A DNA stretch of 64,000 nucleotides from Parahaliea mediterranea (GTDB lineage Bacteria > Pseudomonadota > Gammaproteobacteria > Pseudomonadales > Halieaceae): NCBI RefSeq assembly GCF_003402235.1, contig NZ_QEWO01000006.1, positions 124,001-188,000 of the forward strand. The letters run 5' to 3'. Under the pieces are notes generated by a model. The model was not told the DNA's origin. It saw only the letters and a list, made by a program, of their open reading frames with translations, and did no database searches. A program made the translations under genes and the position numbers. Numbering within the stretch: the stretch's first letter is position 1; each line of letters opens with the position of its first letter. Below, piece after piece: positions 35,227-43,998 of this stretch.

Positions 35227-36180
35227 ATGACTATCAAGCTCGGCGTGGTGATGGACCCCATCGCCAACATCGCCTACAAGAAAGACACCACCCTGGGCCT
35301 GTTGTGGGCCGCCCAGGCCCGCGACTGGGAGCTGTGGTACATGGAACCCGGCGACCTCTACCTGGCCCAGGGCGAGGCCCGCGCCAACATGGCGCCGGTC
35401 ACGGTGTTCCACGATCCGCAGGGCTGGTACCGGCTGAAAGAGCGCGAGGATCGCCCGCTGGCGGAGCTGGACGTGATCCTGATGCGTAAGGACCCGCCCT
35501 TCGACAACGAATTCATCTACAACACCTATGTGCTGGAAGCCGCCGAGCGGCAGGGCACGCTCATCGTCAACCGCTGCGCCAGCCTGCGCGACTGCAACGA
35601 GAAGGTCTTCGCCACCCAGTTCCCCCAGTGTTGCCCGCCGGTGCTGGTGAGCAGCGACGCGGCCCGCCTGCGCGCCTTCCACGCCGAGCACGGCGATGTG
35701 ATCTTCAAGCCGCTGGATGGCATGGGCGGCAGCTCGATCTTCCGCGTCAAGCAGGACGACCCCAACCTGTCGGTGATCCTGGAAACCCTCACCGGCTTCG
35801 GGCGCCACACCATCATGGCCCAGCGCTATATTCCGGAGATCGTCAACGGCGACAAGCGCATCCTGATGATCAATGGCGAGCCGGTGGACCACTGCCTGGC
35901 GCGCATTCCCTCCCAGGGCGAGTTGCGCGGCAACCTGGCCGCGGGCGGCACCGGCCGCGCCCAGCCCCTGTCCGACCGCGACCGCTGGATTGCCGAACAG
36001 GTGGGCCCCAGCCTGCGCGAGCGGGGCCTGCTGTTTGTGGGCCTGGACGTGATTGGCGACTACCTGACCGAGATCAACGTGACCTCCCCCACCTGCCTGC
36101 GCGAGCTGAACGACCAGTGCGACCTGGACATTGGCAGCGACCTGATGGACTGTATCAGCGCGCAACTCGAAGGCCGCTAA
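35227..36180 (+). CDS. gshB: Glutathione synthetase
   Basis: 317 residues. Joins gamma-glutamylcysteine and glycine using ATP (ATP-grasp fold). Motifs: GVVMDPIANIAYKKDTTLGL at the N-terminus, RKDPPFDNEFIYNTYVLE, KPLDGMGGSSIFRV (about 159-172), RILMINGEPVDHCLARIP and EINVTSPTCLREL. Start ATG 35227 is 187 bp after the thioesterase, in a spacer with no other gene. The gshB-tonB-yqgE-yqgF order is that of Pseudomonas. Confidence 0.95.
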   Translation: MTIKLGVVMDPIANIAYKKDTTLGLLWAAQARDWELWYMEPGDLYLAQGEARANMAPVTVFHDPQGWYRLKEREDRPLAELDVILMRKDPPFDNEFIYNTYVLEAAERQGTLIVNRCASLRDCNEKVFATQFPQCCPPVLVSSDAARLRAFHAEHGDVIFKPLDGMGGSSIFRVKQDDPNLSVILETLTGFGRHTIMAQRYIPEIVNGDKRILMINGEPVDHCLARIPSQGELRGNLAAGGTGRAQPLSDRDRWIAEQVGPSLRERGLLFVGLDVIGDYLTEINVTSPTCLRELNDQCDLDIGSDLMDCISAQLEGR

Positions 36181-36258
36181 ACGCCCCAACGGGCAGGAAC
36201 AAGGGATGCGGGCGGCGTGACGCGAGCATGAAAGGGGCGTAAAGGGACATACAAGGGG

Positions 36259-36282
36259 GCGTGACAAGCAGCGTGACAAGCA
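36259..36282. repeat. Perfect 12-bp tandem duplication before the tonB-like gene
   Basis: GCGTGACAAGCA occurs twice head to tail (36259-36270 and 36271-36282), just before the likely ATG at 36297. Each copy contains an in-frame or near-frame GTG, which makes the annotated start ambiguous. Confidence 0.8.
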
Positions 36283-36296
36283 GGGCAACCAAGGGC

Positions 36297-37163
36297 ATGA
36301 CCGGCACGGTGATGGACAGCCGCCAGCGCATGAAAATGGCGCTGGGTATCGCCCTGGCCCTGCACACCGCCGTGCTGCTGGGTGTGTCCTTCGACGCCGC
36401 CACCGACGACCAACGCCCCCGCCCCCAGCTGGATGTCACCCTGGCCCGCCAGCCCAGCCCCCGCCCCGCCGAGGATGCCACCCACATCGCCCAGGCCAAC
36501 CAGCTCGGCAGTGGTGAGTTGAGCGAGCGCGCCGAGGTCAGCTCGCGGGCCAGCGCGCCCCCGCTGAACCCCACCGCCAGCGGGCAGGTGCTGGCGCAGC
36601 CGCGCCAGGCACAAACGCACCCGCAACAACAGCGCCCCGTCACCACCTCGGCTCCCGCCGAGCGGCGGCCGGTGGCGACCGACGCCGCCGACCCGCCGGC
36701 CGACAGCGCCCTGCTGGGAATCAGCCCGGCGGTGGATCAGCTCACCCGCGAGCTGGCAGCCCTGGAGGCCACCCTGGAACAGCAGGCGACGGATTACGCC
36801 AACCGACCCCGGGTGCGGCGCCTGACCGCCCTGTCCACCCGCGAGGCGGTGGACGCGGCCTACCTGCACGACTGGCGCCGCCGGGTGGAAGCGGTGGGCA
36901 ACCAGTACTACCCGGAGGCTTCGATCCGCTACGGCATTTACGGCAGCCTGCGCCTGCTGGTGGTGATCGACCACAGTGGGCGCCTGGAGAACATCCGCGT
37001 GCTATCCTCCTCCGGCTATGCCCTGCTGGACGAGGCGGCCATCAAGATTGTGCGCATGGCCTCGCCCTACGCCCCCTTTCCACCAGCCCTGCGCGCCACC
37101 ACCGACAAGCTGGAAATCATCCGCACGTGGCAATTCCAGGAAAACCGGCTAAGCTCAGGCTAA
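36297..37163 (+). CDS. TonB family energy-transducing protein
   Basis: About 288 residues. One N-terminal transmembrane anchor (MALGIALALHTAVLLGVSF). A Pro/Gln-rich, charged periplasmic linker (about 40-140) and a coiled-coil-like segment (TRELAALEATLEQQA) follow. The C-terminal TonB domain (about 205-285) has YPEASIRYGIYGSLRLLVVI and LLDEAAIKIVRMASPYAPFP. It couples the inner-membrane proton motive force to outer-membrane receptors such as the two in this window. ATG 36297 is chosen. GTG 36261 (inside the 12-bp duplication) and ATG 36312 are possible. Confidence 0.85.
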   Translation: MTGTVMDSRQRMKMALGIALALHTAVLLGVSFDAATDDQRPRPQLDVTLARQPSPRPAEDATHIAQANQLGSGELSERAEVSSRASAPPLNPTASGQVLAQPRQAQTHPQQQRPVTTSAPAERRPVATDAADPPADSALLGISPAVDQLTRELAALEATLEQQATDYANRPRVRRLTALSTREAVDAAYLHDWRRRVEAVGNQYYPEASIRYGIYGSLRLLVVIDHSGRLENIRVLSSSGYALLDEAAIKIVRMASPYAPFPPALRATTDKLEIIRTWQFQENRLSSG

Positions 37164-37200
37164 AGCCCCGCGCCATCTATCGGGAACCGACATTCGCCAC

Positions 37201-37791
37201 ATGCCATCTTCCATCAATGCCAACACTGCACGCAGCGGCCACTGCCTCCGCGACCACTTCCTGTTGGCCATGCCCTCACTCACCGAAGGTATCTTCTCCC
37301 ACAGCATTACCTACATCTGCGAGCACGGTGAAAGCGGCGCCATGGGCATCGTCATCAACCAGCCGCTGGATTTGAGCCTGGGGGAGATTTTCGAGCACCT
37401 GGACATCGAGGCCATGGACGACTTCAGCGACCGACCGGTGATGGCCGGCGGCCCGGTGCAGATTGATCACGGTTTTGTGCTGCACCGCGACCCGGCCAGC
37501 CGCTGGGAGGCCAGTCTGAAGGTGACCGAGGGCATTTCCCTCACCACCTCCCGGGACATTCTGCGCGCCATCGCCGCCGGGCGCGGCCCGCGGGAATACC
37601 TGATCGCCCTCGGCTACGCCGGCTGGTCGGCCGGGCAGCTGGAGCAGGAGCTGGCCGACAACGCCTGGCTGACCCTGCCAGCCAGCAGCGAGATTATTTT
37701 TTCCACCCCCCACCAGCAGCGCCTGAATGCCGCCGCGGCCCAGCTGGGCGTGGACATGAACCTGATCTCCAACCAGGCCGGCCACGCCTGA
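37201..37791 (+). CDS. yqgE: YqgE/AlgH family protein (DUF179)
   Basis: 196 residues. Typical DUF179 features: FLLAMPSLTEGIFSHSITYI at the N-terminus, GAMGIVINQPLDLSLGEI, VMAGGPVQIDHGFVLH and the C-terminal LGYAGWSAGQLEQEL. The biochemical function is not established. In Pseudomonas AlgH influences alginate and virulence gene expression. It precedes yqgF by 13 bp, the usual pairing. Confidence 0.93.
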   Translation: MPSSINANTARSGHCLRDHFLLAMPSLTEGIFSHSITYICEHGESGAMGIVINQPLDLSLGEIFEHLDIEAMDDFSDRPVMAGGPVQIDHGFVLHRDPASRWEASLKVTEGISLTTSRDILRAIAAGRGPREYLIALGYAGWSAGQLEQELADNAWLTLPASSEIIFSTPHQQRLNAAAAQLGVDMNLISNQAGHA

Positions 37792-37804
37792 GAGCGCCCC
37801 GCAG

Positions 37805-38236
37805 TTGCCCCGCACTCCGCCCCAGACCGCCATGGCCTTTGACTATGGCCTGCGCCAGATTGGCGTGGCCACCGGCAACTGCCTGCTGGGCACCAGCCAG
37901 CCGCTGGTGGTGCTGAATGCGCGGGATGGGGTGCCCAACTGGGACGACATCGGCAGGCTGCTGCAGGAATGGCAGCCCGACGTGCTGGTGGTAGGGCTGC
38001 CCCTGAATATGGACGGCAGCGCCAGTGAACTGAGCCAGCGGGCGGAAAAATTCGCCCGCCGCCTGCACGGCCGCTTTGGCCTGCCGGTGGAAATGGCGGA
38101 CGAGCGCCTGTCCAGCTTCGAGGCCAAGTCGCAGCAGCGGGAGCGGGGGCACCGGGGCGACTACAAGGCGAGCCCGGTGGACAGCCAAGCGGCGGAGCTT
38201 ATCCTGCGCACCTGGCTGGCGGAGCGGGCCGGCTAA
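37805..38236 (+). CDS. yqgF: Putative pre-16S rRNA nuclease / Holliday junction resolvase-like YqgF
   Basis: 143 residues, RNase H fold. Motifs: AFDYGLRQIGVATGN (catalytic Asp), VVGLPLNMDGSASELSQRAE, MADERLSSFEA (Glu) and DSQAAELIL (Asp). The E. coli protein matures the 16S rRNA 5' end. Start: TTG 37805 gives the length seen in homologues. ATG 37832 would give a shorter protein that still begins just before the catalytic strand. In Pseudomonas pyrR-pyrB-pyrC follow. Here the gene abuts pilU. Confidence 0.92.
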   Translation: MPRTPPQTAMAFDYGLRQIGVATGNCLLGTSQPLVVLNARDGVPNWDDIGRLLQEWQPDVLVVGLPLNMDGSASELSQRAEKFARRLHGRFGLPVEMADERLSSFEAKSQQRERGHRGDYKASPVDSQAAELILRTWLAERAG

Positions 38237-38246
38237 GGTTATCGAA

Positions 38247-38307
38247 CTTAGGATTCTCTGATCTAGGACTGCCTGACCTAGGTTTGCCTGACCTAGGACT
38301 GCCTGAC
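38247..38307. repeat. Tandem ~15-bp repeats between convergent yqgF and pilU
   Basis: A diverged 16-bp unit (38247-38262) is followed by CTAGGACTGCCTGAC (38263), CTAGGTTTGCCTGAC (38278) and CTAGGACTGCCTGAC (38293). The last unit encodes the C-terminus and stop of pilU on the minus strand. On the minus strand each unit contains GTCAGGC, also the core of the array at 22612-22671. Confidence 0.85.
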
Positions 38308-39432
38308 ATAGTGGCCGCTGTCCTTCTCGTCGTAGCTCAGGCCCTGGCTCTCGTCGAAGGTCAGCTTGCCCTTGTCGTGCATCTTGATCATCAGGCGCAC
38401 GTCGTTGCCTGAGTCGGCGTAGCGCTCGGCGTCATCGCGCGAAATACGGCCGGCCTTGTAGGCCTCGAACAGGGCCTGGTCCAGGGTCTGCATGCCGATC
38501 TCGTTGGACTTGGCCATCACTTCCTTGATCAGGTGCACCTGACCCTTGCGGATGTAATCCTGCACCAGCGGTGAGTTGAGCAGCACTTCGATCACCGGTG
38601 TGCGCCCCTTGCCGGATTTGGTGGGCAACAGCTGCTGGGCCACCATGGCCTTGAGGTTGAGGGACAGGTCCATCCACACTTGGCCGATCAGCTCCGCCGG
38701 GAAGAAGCTCTGGATGCGATCCAGCGCCTGGTTGGCATTGTTGGCGTGCAGGGTACACAGGCAGAGGTGGCCGGTTTCGGCAAAGGCCAGGGCCTGCTGC
38801 ATGGTGTCCGCCGAGCGCACCTCGCCAATCATGATCACATCCGGCGCCTGGCGCAGGGAGTTTTTCAGCGCCACATCGAAGGACTCGGTATCCATGCCCA
38901 CCTCGCGCTGGGTGACGATGCAGCCGGCGTGCTCGTGAATGAACTCGATCGGGTCCTCGATGCTGATGATATGGCCACGGCTGTTGCGGTTGCGGTAGCC
39001 CACCATGGCCGCCAGCGAGGTGGACTTGCCGGTGCCGGTGGCGCCGACGAAAATCACCAGGCCGCGCTTGGTCATGGCCAGCTCGCGGATAATCGGCGGC
39101 AGGCCCAGGGCGTCGATCTCGGGAATCTTGGTTTCGATGCGGCGCAGCACCAGGCCACAGGCACCGCGCTGCACAAAGGCGCTGACCCGGAAGCGGCCCA
39201 GTTCATCGTCGGCCAGGGCAAAGTTGGCCTCGTGGTGCTGCCGGTAGTCCTCCTGCTGGGCCTTGGTCATGGTGGAGAGCACCAAGTCCTCCGCCTCGTC
39301 CTCGCTCAGCACCTTGTCGGCAATGGGATAAATCTGGCCATCGACTTTGATGCAGGGCGCGGCATGGGCGGAGATGAAACCGTCCGAGGCGCCTTCCTTG
39401 ACCACCCTTTCCAGTAGTTCCCGAATCTTCAT
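38293..39432 (-). CDS. pilU: Type IV pilus retraction ATPase PilU
   Basis: 379 residues. Walker A is VIFVGATGTGKSTSLAAM (about 128-145). The Asp box is IISIEDPIEFIHEH, Walker B is DVIMIGEVRSADTMQQAL (about 203-220) and the His box is GHLCLCTLHANNANQA. A hexameric ATPase that assists PilT in pilus depolymerisation and twitching. The C-terminal extension after about residue 340 separates PilU from PilT. Its last codons derive from a tandem repeat unit. 42 bp downstream of pilT. Confidence 0.95.
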   Translation of the reverse strand: MKIRELLERVVKEGASDGFISAHAAPCIKVDGQIYPIADKVLSEDEAEDLVLSTMTKAQQEDYRQHHEANFALADDELGRFRVSAFVQRGACGLVLRRIETKIPEIDALGLPPIIRELAMTKRGLVIFVGATGTGKSTSLAAMVGYRNRNSRGHIISIEDPIEFIHEHAGCIVTQREVGMDTESFDVALKNSLRQAPDVIMIGEVRSADTMQQALAFAETGHLCLCTLHANNANQALDRIQSFFPAELIGQVWMDLSLNLKAMVAQQLLPTKSGKGRTPVIEVLLNSPLVQDYIRKGQVHLIKEVMAKSNEIGMQTLDQALFEAYKAGRISRDDAERYADSGNDVRLMIKMHDKGKLTFDESQGLSYDEKDSGHYVRQS

Positions 39433-39474
39433 CGTTCCTCCGCGCCGGTGCCTTCGGCCCGGCCTGTGGCTGTG

Positions 39475-40509
39475 CTAGAAGTTTTCCGGCATGCGCGCTT
39501 TTTCGCGGGCGACCTCCCGCGAGATGATGCGCTTGTCCACCAAATCGTGCAGGCACTGATCCATGGTCTGCATGCCCAGGGCCTGCCCGGTCTGGATGGC
39601 GGAGTACATCTGCGCCACCTTGTCCTCGCGGATCAGGTTGCGGATGGCCGAGGTGCCGCGCATGATTTCGTGGGCCGCCACCCGGCCGCCGGTGGTGCGC
39701 TTGAGCAGGGTCTGCGACACCACCGCCTGCAGCGACTCCGACAGCATGGAGCGCACCATGGCCTTCTCCGCCGCCGGGAACACATCCACCACGCGGTCGA
39801 TGGTTTTGGCCGCCGAGGTGGTGTGCAGGGTGCCAAACACCAGGTGGCCGGTTTCCGCGGCGGTCAGCGCCAGGCGGATGGTTTCCAGATCGCGCATCTC
39901 GCCCACCAGGATGATGTCCGGGTCTTCGCGCAGGGCCGAGCGCAGGGCCTCGGCAAAACCGAGGGTGTCGCGGTGCACCTCGCGCTGGTTCACCAGGCAT
40001 TTCTTGGACTCGTGCACAAACTCGATCGGGTCCTCGATGGTGAGCACGTGCTCGTACTTGTTGTCGTTGATGAAGTCCATCATCGCCGCCAGCGTGGTGG
40101 ACTTGCCGGAGCCGGTGGGCCCGGTCACCAGCACCAGGCCCCGGGGCATCATGGCGATATCGCGAAACACCTGCCCCATGCCCAGATCTTCCATCGACAG
40201 CACTTTGGAGGGAATGGTGCGAAACACCGCGCCGGCGCCGCGATTCTGGTTGAAGGCATTCACCCGGAAGCGGGCCACGCCAGGCACTTCAAAGGAGAAA
40301 TCGGTTTCCAGAAACTCCTCGTAGTCCTTGCGCTGCTTGTCGTTCATGATGTCGTAGATGAGCTCGTGTACCTGCTTGTGCTCCATCGGCGGCAGGTTGA
40401 TGCGACGCACGTCGCCATCGACACGGATCATGGGTGGCAGGCCGGCGGACAGGTGCAAATCCGATGCACCCTGCTTGGCACTGAAGGCGAGCAATTCTGT
40501 AATATCCAC
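39475..40509 (-). CDS. pilT: Type IV pilus retraction ATPase PilT
   Basis: 344 residues. N-terminal MDITELLAFSAKQGASDLHL is the PilT signature start. Walker A is LVTGPTGSGKSTTLAAM (about 129-145), the Asp box VLTIEDPIEFVHES, Walker B DIILVGEMRDLETIRLAL and the AIRNLIRE motif (about 289-296) are present. It drives pilus retraction from the inner membrane base. GTG start at 40509 after a strong GGGAGGGGAACG. Divergent from yggS. Confidence 0.96.
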   Translation of the reverse strand: MDITELLAFSAKQGASDLHLSAGLPPMIRVDGDVRRINLPPMEHKQVHELIYDIMNDKQRKDYEEFLETDFSFEVPGVARFRVNAFNQNRGAGAVFRTIPSKVLSMEDLGMGQVFRDIAMMPRGLVLVTGPTGSGKSTTLAAMMDFINDNKYEHVLTIEDPIEFVHESKKCLVNQREVHRDTLGFAEALRSALREDPDIILVGEMRDLETIRLALTAAETGHLVFGTLHTTSAAKTIDRVVDVFPAAEKAMVRSMLSESLQAVVSQTLLKRTTGGRVAAHEIMRGTSAIRNLIREDKVAQMYSAIQTGQALGMQTMDQCLHDLVDKRIISREVAREKARMPENF

Positions 40510-40661
40510 CGTTCCCCTCCCCTGGGTGGCTCAACCCGACACGGCGCTTCGCGTGGCCCCGGTGCCTTGCGGCTGGCGTGCAAGGGCGGGCGCCCGTGCA
40601 TGTTATTCTTGCGTTGCCGCCCCCGCTGTTTGGCGGGTGTCACCCGCTTCAGGACCTGCGC

Positions 40662-41345
40662 ATGAGTGAGCGACAACTTTCCGACAATATATCAAACCTG
40701 CTGGCGAGAGTAAGCCGGGCGGTGGATAAATACCAGCGCCCGCCGGGGGATGTCACCGTGCTCGCCGTCAGCAAAACGCGCAGTGCCGACACCGTGCGCG
40801 AAGCCGCCCAACTGGGCCTTGCGGCCTTCGGCGAGAACTATCTGCAAGAGGCGCTGGAGAAGATAGAAGCCCTGGCCGACCTGGATCTGCAGTGGCATTT
40901 CATCGGCCCCATCCAGTCCAACAAAACCCGCGCCATTGCCGAGCACTTTCACTGGGTGCACAGCGTGGATCGACTCAAGATTGCCCGCCGCCTCAGCGAA
41001 CAGCGTCCGGCCCACCTGCCGCCGCTGCACATCTGCCTGCAGGTGAATGTGTCCGGCGAGGCAAGCAAGGCCGGCGTGCGCCTGGCGGAGCTGCCGGCGC
41101 TGGCGGCGGCGGTGGCCGACCTGCCCAACCTCGCCCTGCGCGGGCTGATGGCCATTCCCGCGCCTTGCGACGACCTTGCCCGGCAGCGGGCGCCGTTTGC
41201 CGCCCTGCGCGAGGCAATGACGGCGCTGGCGCTGCCGCAGCTGGATACGCTCTCCATGGGTATGTCCGGCGACCTTGAGGCAGCCATCGCCGAAGGCGCC
41301 ACCCTGGTTCGCGTGGGCACTGATATCTTCGGCCCCCGCGGGTGA
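40662..41345 (+). CDS. yggS: Pyridoxal phosphate homeostasis protein (YggS/PROSC family)
   Basis: 227 residues. A PLP-binding TIM barrel without known enzymatic activity that buffers PLP. The PLP-lysine motif is VLAVSKTRSADTVREAAQLG. FGENYLQEALEKIEAL, WHFIGPIQSNKTRAIAEHF and LSMGMSGDLEAAIAEG complete the family pattern. Start ATG 40662 gives the usual N-terminus. The longer open frame from 40578 was rejected. The yggS-proC-yggT order is conserved. Confidence 0.94.
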   Translation: MSERQLSDNISNLLARVSRAVDKYQRPPGDVTVLAVSKTRSADTVREAAQLGLAAFGENYLQEALEKIEALADLDLQWHFIGPIQSNKTRAIAEHFHWVHSVDRLKIARRLSEQRPAHLPPLHICLQVNVSGEASKAGVRLAELPALAAAVADLPNLALRGLMAIPAPCDDLARQRAPFAALREAMTALALPQLDTLSMGMSGDLEAAIAEGATLVRVGTDIFGPRG

Positions 41346-41403
41346 TTTAGCCAGCTGGCGGCGTGTATACTGCCGCTTCATTTTTGACGGGCTGGAGCAG
41401 ACG

Positions 41404-42225
41404 TTGAGCACCCCCACCATCACCTTTATCGGCGCCGGCAATATGGCCCGCAGCATCATCGGCGGCCTGCTGGAAAGCGGCCATCCCGCCGCCGCGCTGC
41501 GCGCCGCCGACCCCTTCCCGGACAGCCTGGAACAGCTGCGCGCGCTGGGCCCGGTGCCCACCTTCGCCGACAACGCAGACGCCGTGCGCGACGCCGACGT
41601 GGTGATACTGGCGGTCAAACCGCAGATCATGGCCGAGGCCCTGCCCTCCATTGCCAGCCAGGTGGCCGAAAACAACGCGCTGGTGATTTCCATCGCCGCC
41701 GGCATCACCATCGACAGCATGCGCGCCCGGCTCGGCGAGCGCACCGCCATTGTGCGCGCCATGCCCAACACGCCGGCCCTGCTGGGCTGCGGGGCCACCG
41801 GGCTTTACGCCACCGAGCAGGTGGGCGAGACCCAGCGCGGTTACGCCGAAGCCATTCTCGGCGCCGTGGGCATTGTCGAGTGGCTGGACAGCGAAAGCGC
41901 GCTGGATGCCGTCACCGCGCTCTCGGGCAGTGGCCCCGCCTACTTCTTCCTGTTCATGGAAGCGATGATCGACGCCGGTGTGGAACTGGGCCTGGCGCGC
42001 GACACCGCCACCGCCATGGCCCAGCAGACCGCCCTGGGGGCAGCGCGCATGGCCATAGAAGGCGACGTGGACCTGGTGGAGCTGCGGCGCCGGGTCACCA
42101 GCCCCGGCGGCACCACCCAGGCGGCGGTTGAGAGTTTTGAAGCCGACCACCTGCGCGACACCATCGCACGCGCCATGGGCGCCGCCGCCGGCCGCGCCGT
42201 TGCCATGTCCCGCGAGCTGGGCTAG
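41404..42225 (+). CDS. proC: Pyrroline-5-carboxylate reductase
   Basis: 273 residues. Last step of proline synthesis (NAD(P)H). The Rossmann motif is ITFIGAGNMARSIIGGLL at the very N-terminus. VVILAVKPQIMAEALPSIA, RAMPNTPALLGCGATGLY and the dimer motif TALSGSGPAYFFLFMEAMID are present. Start TTG 41404, preceded by GGAG. Earlier in-frame codons (from 41275) overlap yggS and were rejected. Confidence 0.95.
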   Translation: MSTPTITFIGAGNMARSIIGGLLESGHPAAALRAADPFPDSLEQLRALGPVPTFADNADAVRDADVVILAVKPQIMAEALPSIASQVAENNALVISIAAGITIDSMRARLGERTAIVRAMPNTPALLGCGATGLYATEQVGETQRGYAEAILGAVGIVEWLDSESALDAVTALSGSGPAYFFLFMEAMIDAGVELGLARDTATAMAQQTALGAARMAIEGDVDLVELRRRVTSPGGTTQAAVESFEADHLRDTIARAMGAAAGRAVAMSRELG

Positions 42226-42258
42226 CCCGGCGCACCGACCCAAGGAGACCCAGCCCAC

Positions 42259-42846
42259 GTGAGCGCCCTCAACGAAATTCTCGTCTACCTGCTGCAGACC
42301 GCCCTCAGCCTCTACCTGGTGGCGATGCTGCTGCGCTTTTTGCTGCAGCTGGTGCGCGCCGACTTCTACAACCCCATCAGCCAGTTTCTGGTGAAAGTCA
42401 CCAATCCGCTGGTGGTGCCCCTGCGCCGGATACTGCCAGGCTTTGGCGGCATCGACCTGGCCTCGCTGGTTTTGGCGCTGGTGCTGCAGGTGCTTGGCAT
42501 CGTGGTAATGCTGTGGCTGTACGGCCTGGCCATTCCCAACGTGGCGGTGCTGCTGGTGTGGGCCGTGCTGGGGCTGGTGGCCCTGCTGGTGAACCTGTAC
42601 TTCTTTGCCCTGCTGGCGGTGATTATCCTCAGCTGGGTAGCCCCGGGCAGCAACAACCCGGCGCTGTACCTGCTGTACCAGCTCACCGAGCCGGTGATGG
42701 CCCCCTTCCGCAAAATGCTGCCGGCCATGGGCGGGCTGGATTTCTCGCCCATCCTGGTCTTCATCGTCATCAATGTGCTGCAGATTGCCCTGCGCCACAT
42801 TGCCACCGGCGTGGGCCTGCACCCGGCACTGGTGATCGGCCTGTAG
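42259..42846 (+). CDS. yggT: YggT family membrane protein
   Basis: 195 residues with four hydrophobic helices arranged as two YGGT domains: LYLVAMLLRFLLQLVRADFY with NPLVVPLRRILPG, then LLVNLYFFALLAVIILSW with EPVMAPFRKMLPAMGG. An inner-membrane protein, possibly for osmotic or cation stress or cell shape. The exact role is unknown. GTG start after AAGGAG, and its stop TAG directly abuts the metX start. Confidence 0.9.
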   Translation: MSALNEILVYLLQTALSLYLVAMLLRFLLQLVRADFYNPISQFLVKVTNPLVVPLRRILPGFGGIDLASLVLALVLQVLGIVVMLWLYGLAIPNVAVLLVWAVLGLVALLVNLYFFALLAVIILSWVAPGSNNPALYLLYQLTEPVMAPFRKMLPAMGGLDFSPILVFIVINVLQIALRHIATGVGLHPALVIGL

Positions 42847-43998
42847 ATGCGCCACGGGGCCACTGACACTGCCGGCTCGGTGGGGATTGTCACCCCCCAG
42901 ACAGCGCGTTTTGACGAGCCGCTGATGCTGGCCTGTGGCCGCGCGCTGGCGCCCTACGAGCTGGTGTACGAAACCTACGGCACGCTGAACGCGACGCGCT
43001 CCAACGCGGTGCTGATCTGCCACGCCCTGTCCGGCCACCACCACGCCGCCGGCTACCACAGCGAGACAGACCGCAAACCCGGCTGGTGGGACGAATACAT
43101 CGGCCCGGGCAAGCCCATCGACAGCAACCGCTTTTTCATTGTCAGCCTGAACAACCTGGGCGGCTGCCACGGCTCCACCGGGCCCACCGCCATCAACCCG
43201 GACACCGGCAAACCCTGGGGGCCGGATTTTCCGCCCCTGCGCGCCCGGGACTGGGTGCACAGCCAGGCACGCCTGGCGGACCGCCTCGGCATCAGCAGCT
43301 GGGCGGCGGTGATCGGCGGCAGCCTCGGCGGCATGCAGGCCATGCGCTGGGCGCTGGAATACCCCGAGCGGGTGAAACACTGCGTGGTGATCGCCTCGGC
43401 GATGAAACTCAGCGCCCAGAACATCGCCTTCAACGAGATCGCCCGCCACGCCATCCAGTCCGACCCGGACTTTGCCGAGGGCCGCTACCTGGAGCAGGGC
43501 AACCTGCCGGCCAAGGGCCTGGGGCTGGCGCGCATGGTGGGCCACATCACCTACCTGTCGGACGACGCCATGGCCGCCAAGTTCGGCCGCGACCTGCGCT
43601 CGGGCACCCTGGAGCGCGGCGGCGAGGACGACGTGGAATTCCAGGTGCAGAGCTATTTGCGCTACCAGGGCAGCCAGTTCTCCGGCAGCTTCGACGCCAA
43701 TACCTACATCCTGATGACCCGCGCCCTGGACTACTTCGACCTGGCGCGGGAATACGGCGACGACCCGGTGGCCGCCTTCCGCCACGCCCGCTGCAGCTTT
43801 CTGGTGATTTCCTTTTCCACCGACTGGCGCTTTTCGCCGGCCCGCTCGCGGGAGATTGTGGACGCCCTGATTGCCGCCGACCGGCCGGTGACCTACGCCG
43901 AGATTGAGGCCAACGAAGGCCACGACGCCTTCCTGATGCCGATCCCGCGCTACCGCGAGCTGTTTGCCGCCTACATGCAGCGGGTGGGAGACGCCTGA
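42847..43998 (+). CDS. metX: Homoserine O-acyltransferase MetX (succinyl- or acetyltransferase)
   Basis: 383 residues. An alpha/beta-hydrolase-fold acyltransferase that activates homoserine for methionine synthesis. Nucleophile Ser in [20 protein letters not shown], catalytic Asp in FSTDWRFSP and His in [22 protein letters not shown] near residue 100 is the oxyanion region. In gammaproteobacteria with a linked MetW the acyl donor is usually succinyl-CoA, which cannot be confirmed here. ATG follows the yggT stop with no gap. The stop overlaps metW (TGATG). Confidence 0.93.
   Translation: MRHGATDTAGSVGIVTPQTARFDEPLMLACGRALAPYELVYETYGTLNATRSNAVLICHALSGHHHAAGYHSETDRKPGWWDEYIGPGKPIDSNRFFIVSLNNLGGCHGSTGPTAINPDTGKPWGPDFPPLRARDWVHSQARLADRLGISSWAAVIGGSLGGMQAMRWALEYPERVKHCVVIASAMKLSAQNIAFNEIARHAIQSDPDFAEGRYLEQGNLPAKGLGLARMVGHITYLSDDAMAAKFGRDLRSGTLERGGEDDVEFQVQSYLRYQGSQFSGSFDANTYILMTRALDYFDLAREYGDDPVAAFRHARCSFLVISFSTDWRFSPARSREIVDALIAADRPVTYAEIEANEGHDAFLMPIPRYRELFAAYMQRVGDA

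Noticed and set aside
38247-38307. CRISPR-like array (also 22612-22671 and 48900-48970)
   Set aside because: The repeat units are contiguous 15-bp copies without spacers, and no cas genes are near.
41347-43923. 858-codon open frame on the minus strand opposite proC-yggT-metX
   Set aside because: The plus-strand genes have clear family motifs, conserved order and ribosome-binding sites. The antisense frame is Gly/Gln/His-rich with no domain, a common effect of high GC at third positions.
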